From Megaleporinus macrocephalus (Eukaryota > Chordata > Actinopteri > Characiformes > Anostomidae), in assembly GCA_021613375.1 (NCBI GenBank), contig CM038710.1, positions 31,469,695 through 31,533,694 on the forward strand: 64,000 nucleotides of DNA, written 5' to 3'. A program made the translations under genes and the position numbers. The notes under the pieces were generated by a model. It made no database searches and had not been told where the DNA came from. It worked only from the letters and a program-made list of their open reading frames with translations. This document shows, piece after piece, positions 49,901 to 61,380 of this stretch (its first letter is position 1; each line of letters starts with the position of its first letter).

Positions 49901-50907
49901 TCATACTCCTCATACTCTCTTCATACTCCTCATATTCTCTTCATACTCCTCATACTCTCTTCATACTCATACTCTCTTCATACTCCTCATACTCTCTTCA
50001 TACTCCTCATACTCTGTTCATACTCCTCATACTCTGTTCATACTCCTCATACTCTGTTCATACTCTCTTCATACTCCTCATACTCTGTTCATACTCCTCA
50101 TACTCTGTTCATACTCCTCATACTCTGTTCATACTCCTCACACTCTGTTCATACTCCTCATACTCTATTCATACTCCTCATACTCTCTTCATACTCCTCA
50201 TACTCTCTTCATACTCCTCACACTCTCTTCATACTCCTCATACTCTGTTAATACTCCTCATACTCTGTTCATACTCCTCATACTCTGTTAATACTCCTCA
50301 TACTCTGTTCATACTCTGTTCATACTCCTCATACTCTGTTACTACTCCTCATACTCTGTTAATACTCCTCATACTCTGTTCATACTCCTCATACTCTGTT
50401 CATACTCCTCACACTCTGTTCATACTCCTCATACTCTGTTCATACTCTGTGCTGGTTTGTTAGGAGATGATGTAACAGGTTAGCTGTGTTGATCTTTAAT
50501 GGCTGTTTTCTTACAAAGTCTGTAACTTGCCGTCTTCTGAGCAACGCCAGTCTTTTCAGATCCAAACCAGCTCCACGCAAATGAAGATGATCCTCACCTA
50601 GGAGTTAAATCTAAGGCTGTAGACTGCGAGGCTAGCGGTGTCTATGTTTCTTCCTCTGGCGCAGTGTGTTCACTCACTTTCAGCTTTAGATGTGTTGTTT
50701 AGGCAGCTATGCTAGCTTTAGCCTATGCTAGCACACAGTATGGACACTCTCTATGTGCACTTGCAGCAGCCCGTACTAAAGCTTGAAGTAGAGACGCGTG
50801 ATTGTTGTTTTTTTTCCCGGTCAGTGGTGTACTCGATGATGTCAGCTTGCATGTTGTTAACACACCAATTAAGATATTATCGAGAAAATATATATCGCAC
50901 ACCCCTA
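46914..50907 (-). mobile_element. Non-autonomous hAT element expanded by an internal minisatellite
   Basis: Terminal inverted repeats of the form TAGGGTTGTGCGATATTG (left) and ATATCGCACACCCCTA (right). The element is flanked by the 8-bp duplication ACACACAC at 46906-46913 and 50908-50915, as expected for hAT, although the flank is itself (AC)-rich. It is 3994 bp long, of which ~3.2 kb is the 20-bp minisatellite. The non-repeat parts match, in inverted orientation, the 654-bp element at 52575-53228. It has no intact transposase. Confidence 0.85.
47226..50450 (+). repeat. 20-bp minisatellite, ~160 units
   Basis: Tandem array of TCATACTCCTCATACTCTGT with variants at the G (G, C or A), plus TTAATAC, TTTATAC, CACACT and shortened 11-12-bp units. 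Rare variants such as CTTCATAATCC and CTCTTTATAC recur every ~240-350 bp in the right half, showing higher-order duplication. The unit has no stop codon on the plus strand, so all three frames stay open for kilobases; the 1044-aa frame starting at 47157 is a product of this and not a gene. Confidence 0.97.
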
Positions 50908-50915
50908 ACACACAC

Positions 50916-52566
50916 AAACTCTGTCAAGCTCCTATAACAATCGTTTGATAATCATTTAGAGCACTTGTGATGGCATTTCTCACTATTTTCATAATGTTTA
51001 AAAAGCAATCAATCGATTAATGGAGAATATAATCAGCAGATTAATCCATAATGAAAATAATAATAAAAAGTTGAAACAAAATAGTTCAACCCACTACAGA
51101 AGTAGAAACCGGGACAATTTTCATACCATTAAAGACATCTCACACTGTGGCAACCCTAGTCAAGAACGGACATCTTCAATCGCAAAAGGCATGTAAACAT
51201 TTGTTCTGAGGGCACATCATGGCACAACACAGAAACTAACTAGGTGTTTACTTGCCTGTACAAACAAGGGCTTCAAAACATGACTCACTGCAAACTTGGC
51301 ATGCAACGGTACAGTTAGACTTGTTTACAGAAATGGTGTATGCTATGAAAAAACACTGGGATGCAGAGGCAGCAGAGAAGGCTGGGTTAGTGGGTGTGGT
51401 TCTAGTGATTGGACAACTGTGCTGTGATGTAGAAATGAGAAGAAAACCGAAGGTGTGTTGAACCTCATTTTTAATCAAATTTGTCACAATAGTCTCACAA
51501 TAATAAAGCCGCAGGTACGACACACCAAACAAGCATTGGAAATGTTGGTATTTGTTGGGTCGGCATTACGTCCAGTGTCTGTGTGAATATTAGAGCCTGA
51601 ACAGACAACAGTCCATGTGAACGTGTCTTTAAGAGGGTTGACATATAAAACGAGAGACAGGAAGAGCTGGAAAATCATGGAAGGGAGAGCAGGCCTGAGC
51701 TTGTAGTGCAAAACAGCTGGAGAATTTGAGATATTTGCCTCTAAGAAGATAAGGAATGTTACAACAAACATTATCTGACAATGGAATCTGGTATGCGTTC
51801 GTTACAGCTGACATTTCAGTGAACATCCGCTTATTACTGGACTGTACAGCCTTCATTAACTTTTTATTGTGCTATAATATATCACACGATATATATATCA
51901 TTTCTTTCTCGCCACTAAGAGCTAAGAGCGAAGCTCAGGAACCGTGGAAGCTAAGAGCTAAGCTCAGGAACTGCTCTGCGGTCGGCGGCACCTGACTGGA
52001 TAAAGTTTATTTTTGCTACAGTGGGAAAAACCTTTAACTGTGAGCTGTACAATGAAAGTGAAGTTCACTTTTAATTCATATCTTCCTGTTCCATCTTAAA
52101 TGCTGGTGCAGCTATGCAGGCTTAGGCTCCCTCTCAAGCTTCTTGCTCCAATTTCAATGCTTCAATGCTAGTGTAGCTATGTAGGCTTAGGCTACCTGTC
52201 GAGTCTCTTGCTCTGCTGCGGAACAAGAAGATTTAAACAAAAAACTGGTAGATAGGAAACCAACTTCTGCCTTGTGTGTCTGACTGCTGCTTTCCCAGCC
52301 CGGGTTAGTGCGGCGTTAACAGGGGTCAGTATAAACTGTGGGCAGCAAAACTGCAGACAAGGGAAATGTAAGTTATTTAAAAAGTAATTATGCTCTGTGT
52401 TTGTTTGGCCATTTAGCACCAACTACAGCTAACAGAGGTAATATATTAACAGAGAGTAATGTTATACACAGTTCTTGGTGTTACTCTCTGCAGAGTCCAC
52501 AGTAAAGATAACCATTAATCTGTTAGTTGAATGTTTGTAAGCTGAGCTTCATGGTGAGAAGACTGA
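50916..52566. other. Non-coding unique sequence between two hAT elements
   Basis: Contains two diverged direct repeats of a GCTATGCAGGCTTAGGCT motif (near 52112 and 52178) and a small duplication CTAAGAGCTAAG near 51918 and 51950. No gene recognised. Confidence 0.4.
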
Positions 52567-52574
52567 GCCGTGGC

Positions 52575-53228
52575 TAGGGGTGTGCGATATATATAATCTA
52601 CGATGATGATGATATCTTAATTGGCGTGTTAACAATGTGCCAGCTGATGTTATCAAGTACTGACTGGGAAAAAAACAACAATCATGCGTTCTCTACTTCA
52701 CGCTTTAGTGTAGGCTGCTGTGCATGTGCATTGAGAGTGCCCATACTGTGTGCTAGCATAGCTGCCTAAACACACCTAAAGCTGAAAATGACTGAACACG
52801 CTGCTTCAGGGGAAGAAACTCAGACACCGCCAGCCTTGTAGTCTACCGTCTGAAATTTAACTCCTAGGTGAGGATCATCTTCACTCACGTGGAGCTGGTT
52901 TGAATCTGAAAAGACTGACGTTGCTCAGAAGACGGCAGTTTGCAGACTTTGTAAGAAACCAGCCGTTCAACATCTAACCTGTTCCAACAAACCACAGCAC
53001 AGAGTATGAGGAGTATGAAGAGCCTCGGGAGCCGCTACCCAAGACAAACCGAAACCAGCTGAGGCGTCTGGCAAAACACACACTTAGCAAACTTCAGCGC
53101 ACTCATTCACTGAAACAGTGCCTTCACCCGATGACCCTAGGATTGAGACCCCCCCTGTTTATTAACGTGATCAACAAAATTACATAAAATAGTAAGACAT
53201 AATATTTTGTCAATATTGCACCACCCTA
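52575..53228 (+). mobile_element. hAT element with BED zinc-finger remnant, compact form
   Basis: The ends are TAGGGGTGTGCGATAT and ATTGCACCACCCTA. The flanking 8-bp duplication is GCCGTGGC at 52567-52574 and 53229-53236. Length is 654 bp. The plus strand carries fragments of a ZBED-type N-terminal domain: SEKTD, then CRLCKKP (a C-x2-C pair) near 52905-52964, then in another frame TSNLF and HSTEYEEYEE. The codons for YEEYEE lie at 53005-53022 and correspond to the unit that is massively expanded in 46914-50907. It has no catalytic domain. Confidence 0.88.
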
Positions 53229-53394
53229 GCCGTGGCTCATTATCATTTAAAGGAACAGCACTGGCTGTTCTGAACAGGGCTGTTTATAAAGAGTGCTCAG
53301 GGTGTGATATCTGTCACAGATATTTCATTAACACCCCAGAGAACTGTGCAAACCTCTGAAAGGGGTATGTCACCCCGTTATTTATTTAAATAAA

Positions 53395-53690
53395 CATAAC
53401 TGTGGGCTGGTTATCGAACCAATCTTGTGAATGGAAGGTTGTTGGTTCGATCCCATGAACTGACAGGACATGACTGAAGTGGCCTTGAGCAAGCACCTAC
53501 CACTCAACTGCTCCCATGGCTGCCCACCGCTCTGGGCAAGCGTGCTCACTGCTCCCTGCTCCCTAGTGTTTGTGTTTACTCATGTGTGTGTGTGTATATG
53601 GGTGTTTCACTGCATGGGCAGGTTAAACGCCCTCTGCATCAAATTCTGCAAATAGTTTAAAATTCTAAATAATACTTGATTCATACTGGT
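53395..53690 (+). mobile_element. tRNA-derived SINE
   Basis: Contains a pol III B box, GGTTCGATCCC (about 53444-53454), then the body TGAAGTGGCCTTGAGCAAG, CAACTGCTCCC, GTGCTCACTGCTCC and GTTTCACTGCATGGG, ending in CAAATAGTTTAAAATTC. The same body occurs at 2220-2480. Confidence 0.75.
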
Positions 53691-54870
53691 TGCTGTTACT
53701 GAAGTATTAACCTCAAAACCTGCCCTAAAGTAACTACATTCCTACATCTGCCTTACGAAATGTGTGCACATTGATCATAAGTGAGAACCTTATTACTGAC
53801 TGTTTACGTAACTAACAATCAGATTAACCTAATTATTAGCTTTACTGTTCATGCCCACTAACCTCACTGAGTCACCTGTCTGTCATGGATTAGGTCTGTC
53901 AGTGTTAATGTTATTTTAAAGCATAGTGTTTTATTTCTTAACACCACTGAAAACAGGATCTATTGCCAAGTTCAGCACTAGATCCATCTAGCCTACGTCA
54001 TTTACATACTACAGGTTGATATGAAAATGATGTAACTGTGCAAATATGTAAAACACTTTGTGTTAATCAACTTAGAAAAGTCAGGCTATTGCACGTCTTG
54101 TAAGCTGGACATGTTTCTAGAGTATAAAATATAAGGGGAAAATGCCTCCACCAGGAATAATGCATATTTATAATGCACATTTATCTTAAAGCTGAATCAC
54201 ATCCGTGCAGGAGTGTAGCATGTACAGGATGGTGAAGTGTAATGTTTTCCAGCAGAAATTCAGCAGAAACTGCTGCTCCTCATGTGTCACTTTTCATGAA
54301 ACAGCTGATGTAAAAAACAGGGCGAGTAAAAATAGACCGGAGAGCAAGTGCAGGTCTGATCAGTACAGGTGTATTACTGTTGTGATAGCAACAATAGTGA
54401 GTATTTGCTAAAAAACTTAAGAAAAAGACGACGAGTGCCCCAAAACAAGTGTAGCTTGGCGAGTTAACTGTAATGTAGAAATATGCTGTTGTGTCTCGTT
54501 CTGTGTTGTGCTGTTCAAGACACTTTCTGATACTGTTCACATTGACTGAGTAGCCTGGTGGACATTTTCTCTCTGTCTTTCTCTTCCAAAAACAAGTGCA
54601 ATAAGTGTTTGTTCCTGTGGTCTATCCGTTTTGTGGATGTTGTGTGGTGTTAAGCTTCCCACCCACGACATCAGATGACGCAACTCGCTCCACTTCGATT
54701 AGGAAAAGCTGTTACAGTGAATTCTAAAATATTAACCCTGATATGCAGATGACACAACAAATCCAGTATAAATCTTCATACATGTACTCCTTGCATCATA
54801 CCTGAGTATATCTAATGTCCTTGTTTACATCAAGCACATCTAGGAGCAAGTACCTCCATACCATAGGAAC

Positions 54871-55386
54871 TAGGTGTGTACCAAATTGTATCATACACAA
54901 TAATATAGCCAACATTTTTGAATATCGTGAACGAAATTATACCCTGAAATATCGTGCCATATCACCCATTCCTAATTATTACATCAGGGTACTACTTTTT
55001 ACTGTTTTTAGCAAATAAGAAATTCACACTTCTCATTTCCCATTATATATCTACTAGAGACAGATTTTATCTGTTCAGTATCATTCATTTTACTTCAGTT
55101 CTGGATATATGGAGATATGTGGAATGCATTATTTAGTATCATGACATTCTGGATCATTGACTTCTGTTACAATCTGATGAATTCTTGTATTTTTTTATAT
55201 CTCAGTTAGGGGTGTGTCATATCATATTGTATGCAATAATAAAATTTTATTTTCATTTTGTTGCAGTAGTGTATTCTTGAAATATTTTTTTAATTCAATG
55301 TTTTGTCATATCGCCAAGAGTATCATTATCGCAAAAATACCATGAAATATCATAATATTATTGTAGGGCCATATCGCCCACCCCTA
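54871..55386 (-). mobile_element. Composite hAT MITE, inverted independent insertion, 516 bp
   Basis: Same family as 10615-11136 but reversed and inserted at a different site, with the 8-bp duplication ATAGGAAC at 54863-54870 and 55387-55394. Internal TIR-like ends are again present at 54974 (CATTCCTA) and 55207 (TAGGGGTGTGTCATATC), giving 104- and 180-bp outer modules as in the other copy. Confidence 0.9.
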
Positions 55387-55449
55387 ATAGGAACCATACT
55401 TTAACTCTTACGACAGTCTTTTTATCAGAGTACTTCACATAAATAAGAA

Positions 55450-55650
55450 ACCTGTGTCCTTCAGCCGCCTCTGGACGCATTGTGACTTGTTTAAACAGTA
55501 AAAAACATGGCTTCTGCAGATACTGGGAGTTTTCATTTCCAAAATTGGTTCCACATTGCTGACATTCAGAGCTCTTTATTAGCTTCTGAACATACTCCTC
55601 ACGGCTGCAGGTAGAGAACAGCATCTTACAGCTCCTCCACAACAGTGAAA
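55450..55650 (-). other. Unrecognised coding-like fragment next to a hAT insertion
   Basis: On the minus strand an open frame of ordinary amino-acid composition runs from about 55700 to the hAT element ending at 55386. Inside it, CTGTTCTCTACCTGCAG resembles an acceptor, followed by about 65 codons including a CQQCG motif and FLIYVKYSDKKT, then a GTAAGAG donor-like site. I do not recognise the family. There is no ATG at the start of the frame. It could be an exon of an unknown gene inside the tmem51 5' intron, a decayed gene fragment, or chance. Confidence 0.25.
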
Positions 55651-55711
55651 TAATCAGCGCAACAACAAAACAAAGGTTTAAAAGATGCCTGGACAGCCCT
55701 ACCTGTAACAC

Positions 55712-57544
55712 ACCTTATAGTGCAGGAATCCAACAGCATCCAATCAGTAAGCAGTGAACAGAATTATTAATATAATTGAGGCATCATACTTAAGGGAAGC
55801 TTCATACCCTGCATGTGCATGTCTCTATTCCCCTTAACTCTAAGGCCGACACTTCATAACTACACAAATTATATATTAGTTTAAACGTAGGGAATAATTT
55901 ATAGTAATTTAGTACAACTGAATAAAATAACTTACCATTAATAACTGAATAATACACTTCAAGGCATTAATTACTAAATTATAGATTACATGTACATGTA
56001 TAAAATAATAATAAACACACAATAATTAGCATGTATAATTAACATGAGGAGAACAGCAAAATAATCAACATGATAGGAATAAACTCATTCAAAATAGTTG
56101 TAAAGCATCTAATCATCCAAACAACTGCATTACTGTGCTACAGAAATGGTGAAGCCTTGGGCCGGTCAGCTCGAATTTAAAGCCATGCTTTGTGGTTGAA
56201 CAACACCTATATGTAGCCCATCCACCACTTTACAGTATCGTACACGATTGGTCACATGGATGTCATCTTAAATAAACCTGCTATGTTTAGTACTTAGTTA
56301 CAAATTCTTTATCATATAATGTTTGGCATCTGCAAACCACATACATCAACAGATGCTGGGTGAAGCTGTGCCAAGTCTGGAATGTGGCCATTTTCCGTTA
56401 CTGCTTATTTTGTTGGACTGTTGCCGCTCTTGCCTTCAGCAATTAAATAATAATAAAAGCTCAGTGGACTTCAGGTCAGTTGACTGATTTGATAAATCCA
56501 AATCCACTTTTTCAGTTTTAGCTCTTTAAATAATTTATTTTATTATTATATATATTTGTTTATGTTAATCTGGTCTCTCCTGGTTTCGGGCTTGACTCAG
56601 ACCCTGATCTAGGGCCCTTGATTACAACGCCAGCTTTTACAGTTAAGAATGAATCCTCCTATGAATGTAACAATCCATCGACCTGTATCGATGAATTGAG
56701 CAAATAGCAAACAATCCACTGTCATCAATGCAACACATAAACACTGATGAATTAAATGGCACCATGACAGGTAATCTGCAACTGATCCAAAAGCAGCTGC
56801 TGTTTGCGTTGCATTGTTATGTAATACCATATTGTTGGGTTATAGTGTTACACCGGTGGTAAAACGCATGGACGGTGTTAAAGGCTACAATGATTAACAT
56901 AGAAGCTTATTACACGCCACAAGACTACAACATCTTTCAGGAAAAAACTGTTAGTTGGCTACAAGAATCAATGTCAGATCGGAATGAATCTTGTGATTTA
57001 TAGCCCTATACCCTACCACGGTGCAGTGGGTGACAACATCTCAGACATAGAATATGGCTGTTCTTCACTTTATGCAGTCTGTGATGAACTATCTGAGCTC
57101 AGGCTGCTGTATTCTTTTTCTTATGATAGTTTTCGACAAATCTAGGTCTAGTGCCTGAAGATCTTTTTATGAAAGCGTTTTTTCATCATTACTGCGGCTT
57201 GTTGTGATCTGACAGTGTATTCTTGCTATCAAACCGTTTATTTGACAGACCCAGTGCTTTGGCTGCGTCTACACATGATTTATTCTTATTTTTAACAGAT
57301 TTCAGTGGCAAATGCTACTCTAGACTTCTTATTATCTCTCTTCTCTTCTCTTCTGCTTGCACGAACACTGCAAAGACATACAAACAGCTGGCCAGGAATC
57401 AGTGAAGCAGCCAACTGTCCAATTACTTATGATTACCTGTAATTTCTACAGGATTCACTCACTTAGATATAAACAACAATCAACTGAGCTTTCCATAATG
57501 TAATTTCCCCACATAATCACTGAAACATTAATACTATAATGATT

Positions 57545-57548
<4 letters not shown>
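55712..57548. other. Non-coding, AT-rich
   Basis: No gene, RNA or clear repeat recognised. Probably tmem51 5' intron if the first exon is at 59.2 kb. Confidence 0.4.

Positions 57549-57620
<72 letters not shown>
57549..57620. repeat. (AT)n microsatellite
   Basis: Uninterrupted (AT) of ~72 bp followed by a short (GT) run. Confidence 0.97.
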
Positions 57621-57622
<2 letters not shown>

Positions 57623-58136
57623 TGTATGTGTGTGTGTGTGTGTTTTGATGTGTTGTACTTATATTTCTGTGCTGATGTCTTTAGGCTGCTGTGAGCTGAA
57701 GTGCTGCTGCTGCTGGTAGAATAGGCAGATATGTATATAAATGTGATGTTATTTAAAACGGGCTGGTTATTCAGGTTAGTTATATGAACTGTATGGACTA
57801 GTATGTTTTAAATAGTTAATATTGCTCAAGTTACATTGAAGAATTTTACTTCAAAAGCCATTGTTTTTCCCTGATATGTACCAGGTACTGTGTGAAAGTG
57901 GTTCTGTGCAGGTGTACATGGTGGAGTTACACGCCTACCGCACTGCAGTCACTTCCTCTGTACTGATCTGTCAGGTTTTAATCACTGTTTATTTCAGTGT
58001 CTTGTTGGATGTAACCGTATACTTAGTGTTTGCTGTGAAAGAAAAGGTCCAGAAAGCTTTTATTAATCCAACAACTCAGCTGTTATGATAGCAACATAAT
58101 GATGGTCATGTTTCTGAGCTAAATGATAATGTTCAT

Positions 58137-58179
<43 letters not shown>

Positions 58180-58758
58180 GGGAGAAAGAGGGAGAGAGAG
58201 GGACACAGAGAGATAGAGAGAGACAGAGCGATAGAGAGAGAGAGAGAGGGAGAGAGACACAGAGAGATAGAGAGAGACAGAGCGAAAGAGAGAGAGACAC
58301 AGAGAGATCGAGAGAGACCGAGCAAAAGAGAGAGGGGAGGCACAGCGAGATAGAGACAGGGAGAGAGGGAGAGAGAAAAAGGAAGAGGGAGGGGGAGAGA
58401 AAGAGAGGGAGAAAGAGAGAGGGAGAGAGAGAAAGCGAAAGAGAGAGAGGGAGGGAGGGAGAAAGAGGGACACAGAGAGATAGAGAGAGACAGAGCGATA
58501 GAGGGGGGGGGGAGAGACACAGAGATAGAAAGAGAGGGGGGGGAGAGACACAGCGAGATAGAGACAGAGCGAAAGAGGGAGGGAGAGAGGGAGAGAGAGA
58601 AAGGAAGAGGGAGAGAGAGGGAGAGAGAAAGAGAGAGAAAAAGAGAGAGGGAGAGAGAGAAAGGAAGAGGGAGAGAGAGGGAGAGAGAGAAAGGAAGAGG
58701 GAGAGAGAGGGAGAGAGAAAGAGAGAGAAAAAGAGAGGGAGAGTGAGAAAGGAAGAGG

Positions 58759-58790
<32 letters not shown>
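58137..58790 (+). repeat. Purine-rich (GA)n/(G)n tract, ~650 bp
   Basis: Strongly strand-biased G+A sequence with GAGAGA, GGGAGG, poly-G runs and interspersed GACACAGAGAGATAGAGA units. It looks like a degenerate minisatellite. Both strands yield low-complexity frames (Arg/Glu-rich on plus, Ser/Leu-rich on minus, up to 227 aa), which are not genes. Confidence 0.95.
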
Positions 58791-58793
<3 letters not shown>

Positions 58794-59240
58794 AGATCTC
58801 ATCGTCCTCTTAACTCAGGTAGTCAGAGTGTAGAAGAACAGAGACTGAAAAGAGGAAGTCTGAGGTCGCGTGCAGTAAATTATCACTTACAGACAAACAG
58901 AAATGTAATAACAATGTTGGACTAATGTCACCAAACAGTCCTGACTGAAAACCATAGGCATGCAGAAAGAAGGGAAGACCCAAGTAAGTGACCAGCTACA
59001 TTCCGTTAAAAGGCGAGGCTGATTCACAGCCGCCAAAACTAGGCTTACTTCTGAACACAGGAGCTGATTTAGTCAGACACAGCTGCTGCTCTGAACAGCT
59101 AAAAAACACCAAAAACAACCAAACCGCGAAATAAAGAGCAACGAGTGTCCCCCTCGTGACTAAAGCTACAAAACAGACGTGCAAATGTTGAAAACAAACT
59201 TCTGCACGAAGTAAAGCAAACGCTCCGTCAGACCACTTAC

Positions 59241-59470
59241 CTCGCAAACTTCCATTCAGTCAGAGCCCGCGGAGTGTAACCGAGTCCGAGACAGAGCTAA
59301 CTGCTAACTGAGCTACAACACGAGCCCAACTTTAAACTCACACCACAGAGTACAAATAACTGAACACTGCATCTACGCGTTCGCGGACTGAGCAAACTGG
59401 AGTTTCTGCAGCTTCCAGCTCAGTCGTGGAGGAACAGGGCACATCTTCCTGTCCCCTCCTAGTCAGGCTT
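59241..59470 (-). other. Candidate non-coding first exon and promoter, possibly of tmem51
   Basis: On the minus strand a comparatively CpG-rich ~230-bp segment ends in GCGAG|GTAAGTGG, a near-perfect donor (last exon base 59241). It lies about 20.5 kb upstream of the tmem51 first coding exon in the same orientation. That exon has a predicted UTR acceptor, so a 5' non-coding exon here is plausible. The link to tmem51 is inference; it could belong to another transcript. The upper limit (~59470) is arbitrary because the transcription start is unknown. Confidence 0.4.
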
Positions 59471-60078
59471 TTAACCCTTTAGGCTCAGCGCCGTAAAGAC
59501 CAGCTATAACCAGTCAGAGCACACGCGGCCAAGCCTACAGTATCACTGCAGGAACCCATTACACCACGATTATTACTGTGTTATGAAAGAGAACTGTAAT
59601 TAAATAAAGGCTCTGAGATGCTTCTTCCCTGTAAACACAGCTACATTGTGACAACGTACTGTTGTAGTGCCCACAGTGTTGTTACAATGTTGAAATATAA
59701 AAGCTGTGACAATGTTATCTGAAAATGTTGTGATAACGTAGCGGTAATGTCAGTATGTTATCACAACCTCCTAGAACCCTTCATACGTTCATTATATCTG
59801 CATATAACTTCATTAAATTTGGTGAAGTTGCCAGCAGTTGCTAAATAAGTAACAATACTTAGTATAGATGTTGTCTACTGTCATACACTGTTGACGAAAG
59901 GTGGTGTTTCTTTACGTTGTCTGTACAATGCTGTCACAACGTCACTGCTAAGTAATGTTGTTTTATGGTATTGCTTGGCCGGCAACAACAAGATTCTATG
60001 GAGTTCTATGTAGATATAATAGAACATTTGAAAGATTCTAGCAGGTTGTGACAACGTACTGACAATGTCATCACTACA

Positions 60079-61380
60079 TTGTTACAACTTTCTGAGGACT
60101 TACATTTCAAGATTGTTACAACTTTCTAAGGAGCTACATTTCAAGATTGTTACAACTTTCTAAGGAGCTACATTTCAAGATTGTTCCAACTTTCTGAGAA
60201 GTTACATTTCAAAACTGTTACAACTGTCTGAGGTATTACATTTCAAGATTGTTCCAACTTTCTAAGAAATTACAGTTTAAGATTGTTACAATTTTTTAAG
60301 AAGTTACATTTCAACATTGTTTCAACTTTATGAGGAGTTACATTTCAACATTGTTCCAACTTTCTAAGAAATTACAGTTTAAGATTGTTACAACGTTCTG
60401 AGGAGTTACATTTCAACATTGTTCCAACTTTCTAAGAAATTACAGTTTAAGATTGTTACAATGTTCTGAGGAGTTACATTTTAAAATTGTTACAACTTTC
60501 TGAAGAGTTACATTTCAACATTGTTACAACTTTCTGAGGAGCTACATTTCAACATTGTTACACCTTTCTGAGGAGTTACATTTCAAAACTTTTACAACTT
60601 TCTGAGGAGCTACATTTCAACATTGTTACACCTTTCTGAGGAGTTACATTTCAACATTGTTACACCTTTCTGAGGAGCTACATTTCAACATTGTTACAAC
60701 TTTCTGAGGAGCTACATTTCAACATTGTTACACCTTTCTGAGGAGTTACATTTCAACATTGTTACACCTTTCTGAGGAGTTACATTTCAACATTGTTACA
60801 ACTTTCTGAGGAGATACATTTCAACATTGTTACAACTTTCTGAGGAGTTACATTACAACATTGTTACAACTTTCTGAGGAGTTACATTTCAACATTGTCA
60901 CAACTTTCTGAGGAGCTACATTTCATCATTGTTACAACTTTCTGAGGAGTTACATTTCAAAACTGTTACAACTTTCTGAGGAGCTACATTTCAAAACTTT
61001 TACAACTTTCTGAGGAGCTACATTTCAACATTGTTACACCTTTCTGAGGAGTTACATTTCAACATTGTTACAACTTTCTGAGGAGCTACATTTCAACATT
61101 GTTACACCTTTCTGAGGAGTTACATTTCAAAACGGTTACAACTTTCTGAGGAGCTACATTTCAAAACTGTTACAACTTTCTGAGGAGCTACATTTCAACA
61201 TTGTTACAACTTTCTGAGGAGCTACATTTCAACATTGTTACAACTTTCTGAGGAGCTACATTTCAACATTGTTACAACTTTCTGAGGAGCTACATTTCAA
61301 CATTGTTGTAACCTTTTGAGGAGCTACATTTCAACATTGTTACAACTTTCTGAGGAGTTACATTTCAACAATGTCACAAT
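60079..61380 (+). repeat. 34-bp minisatellite, about 38 units
   Basis: Tandem unit containing CAACTTTCTGAGGAGTTACA and TTTCAACATTGTTA. Units alternate GAGTTAC/GAGCTAC and TTGTTAC/CTGTTAC/TTTTAC and become more divergent toward the left. The sequence upstream (about 59640-60078) has looser ACAATGTTGTGACAACGT-type repeats that may be the seed. Confidence 0.95.

Larger units (their letters stand above)
35169..50670 (+). repeat. Copy 2 of the ~15.5-kb near-identical duplication
   Basis: This is the partner of bases 1-15500. It lies inside continuous sequence with unique flanks on both sides and carries the intact tmem51 coding exons. The last base matching copy 1 is 50670, which is simply where copy 1 runs into its gap; the hAT element continues to 50907 here. 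Confidence 0.95.

Noticed and set aside
47157..50291. 1044-aa open reading frame (and 569-aa frame in another phase) of Leu/Ser/Tyr/His-rich repeats
   Set aside because: It is the 20-bp minisatellite translated; the unit has no plus-strand stop, so every frame is open. It lies inside a hAT element.
58063..58802. Ser/Leu/Pro-rich frames of 162 and 227 aa on the minus strand
   Set aside because: Low-complexity translation of the purine-rich tract.
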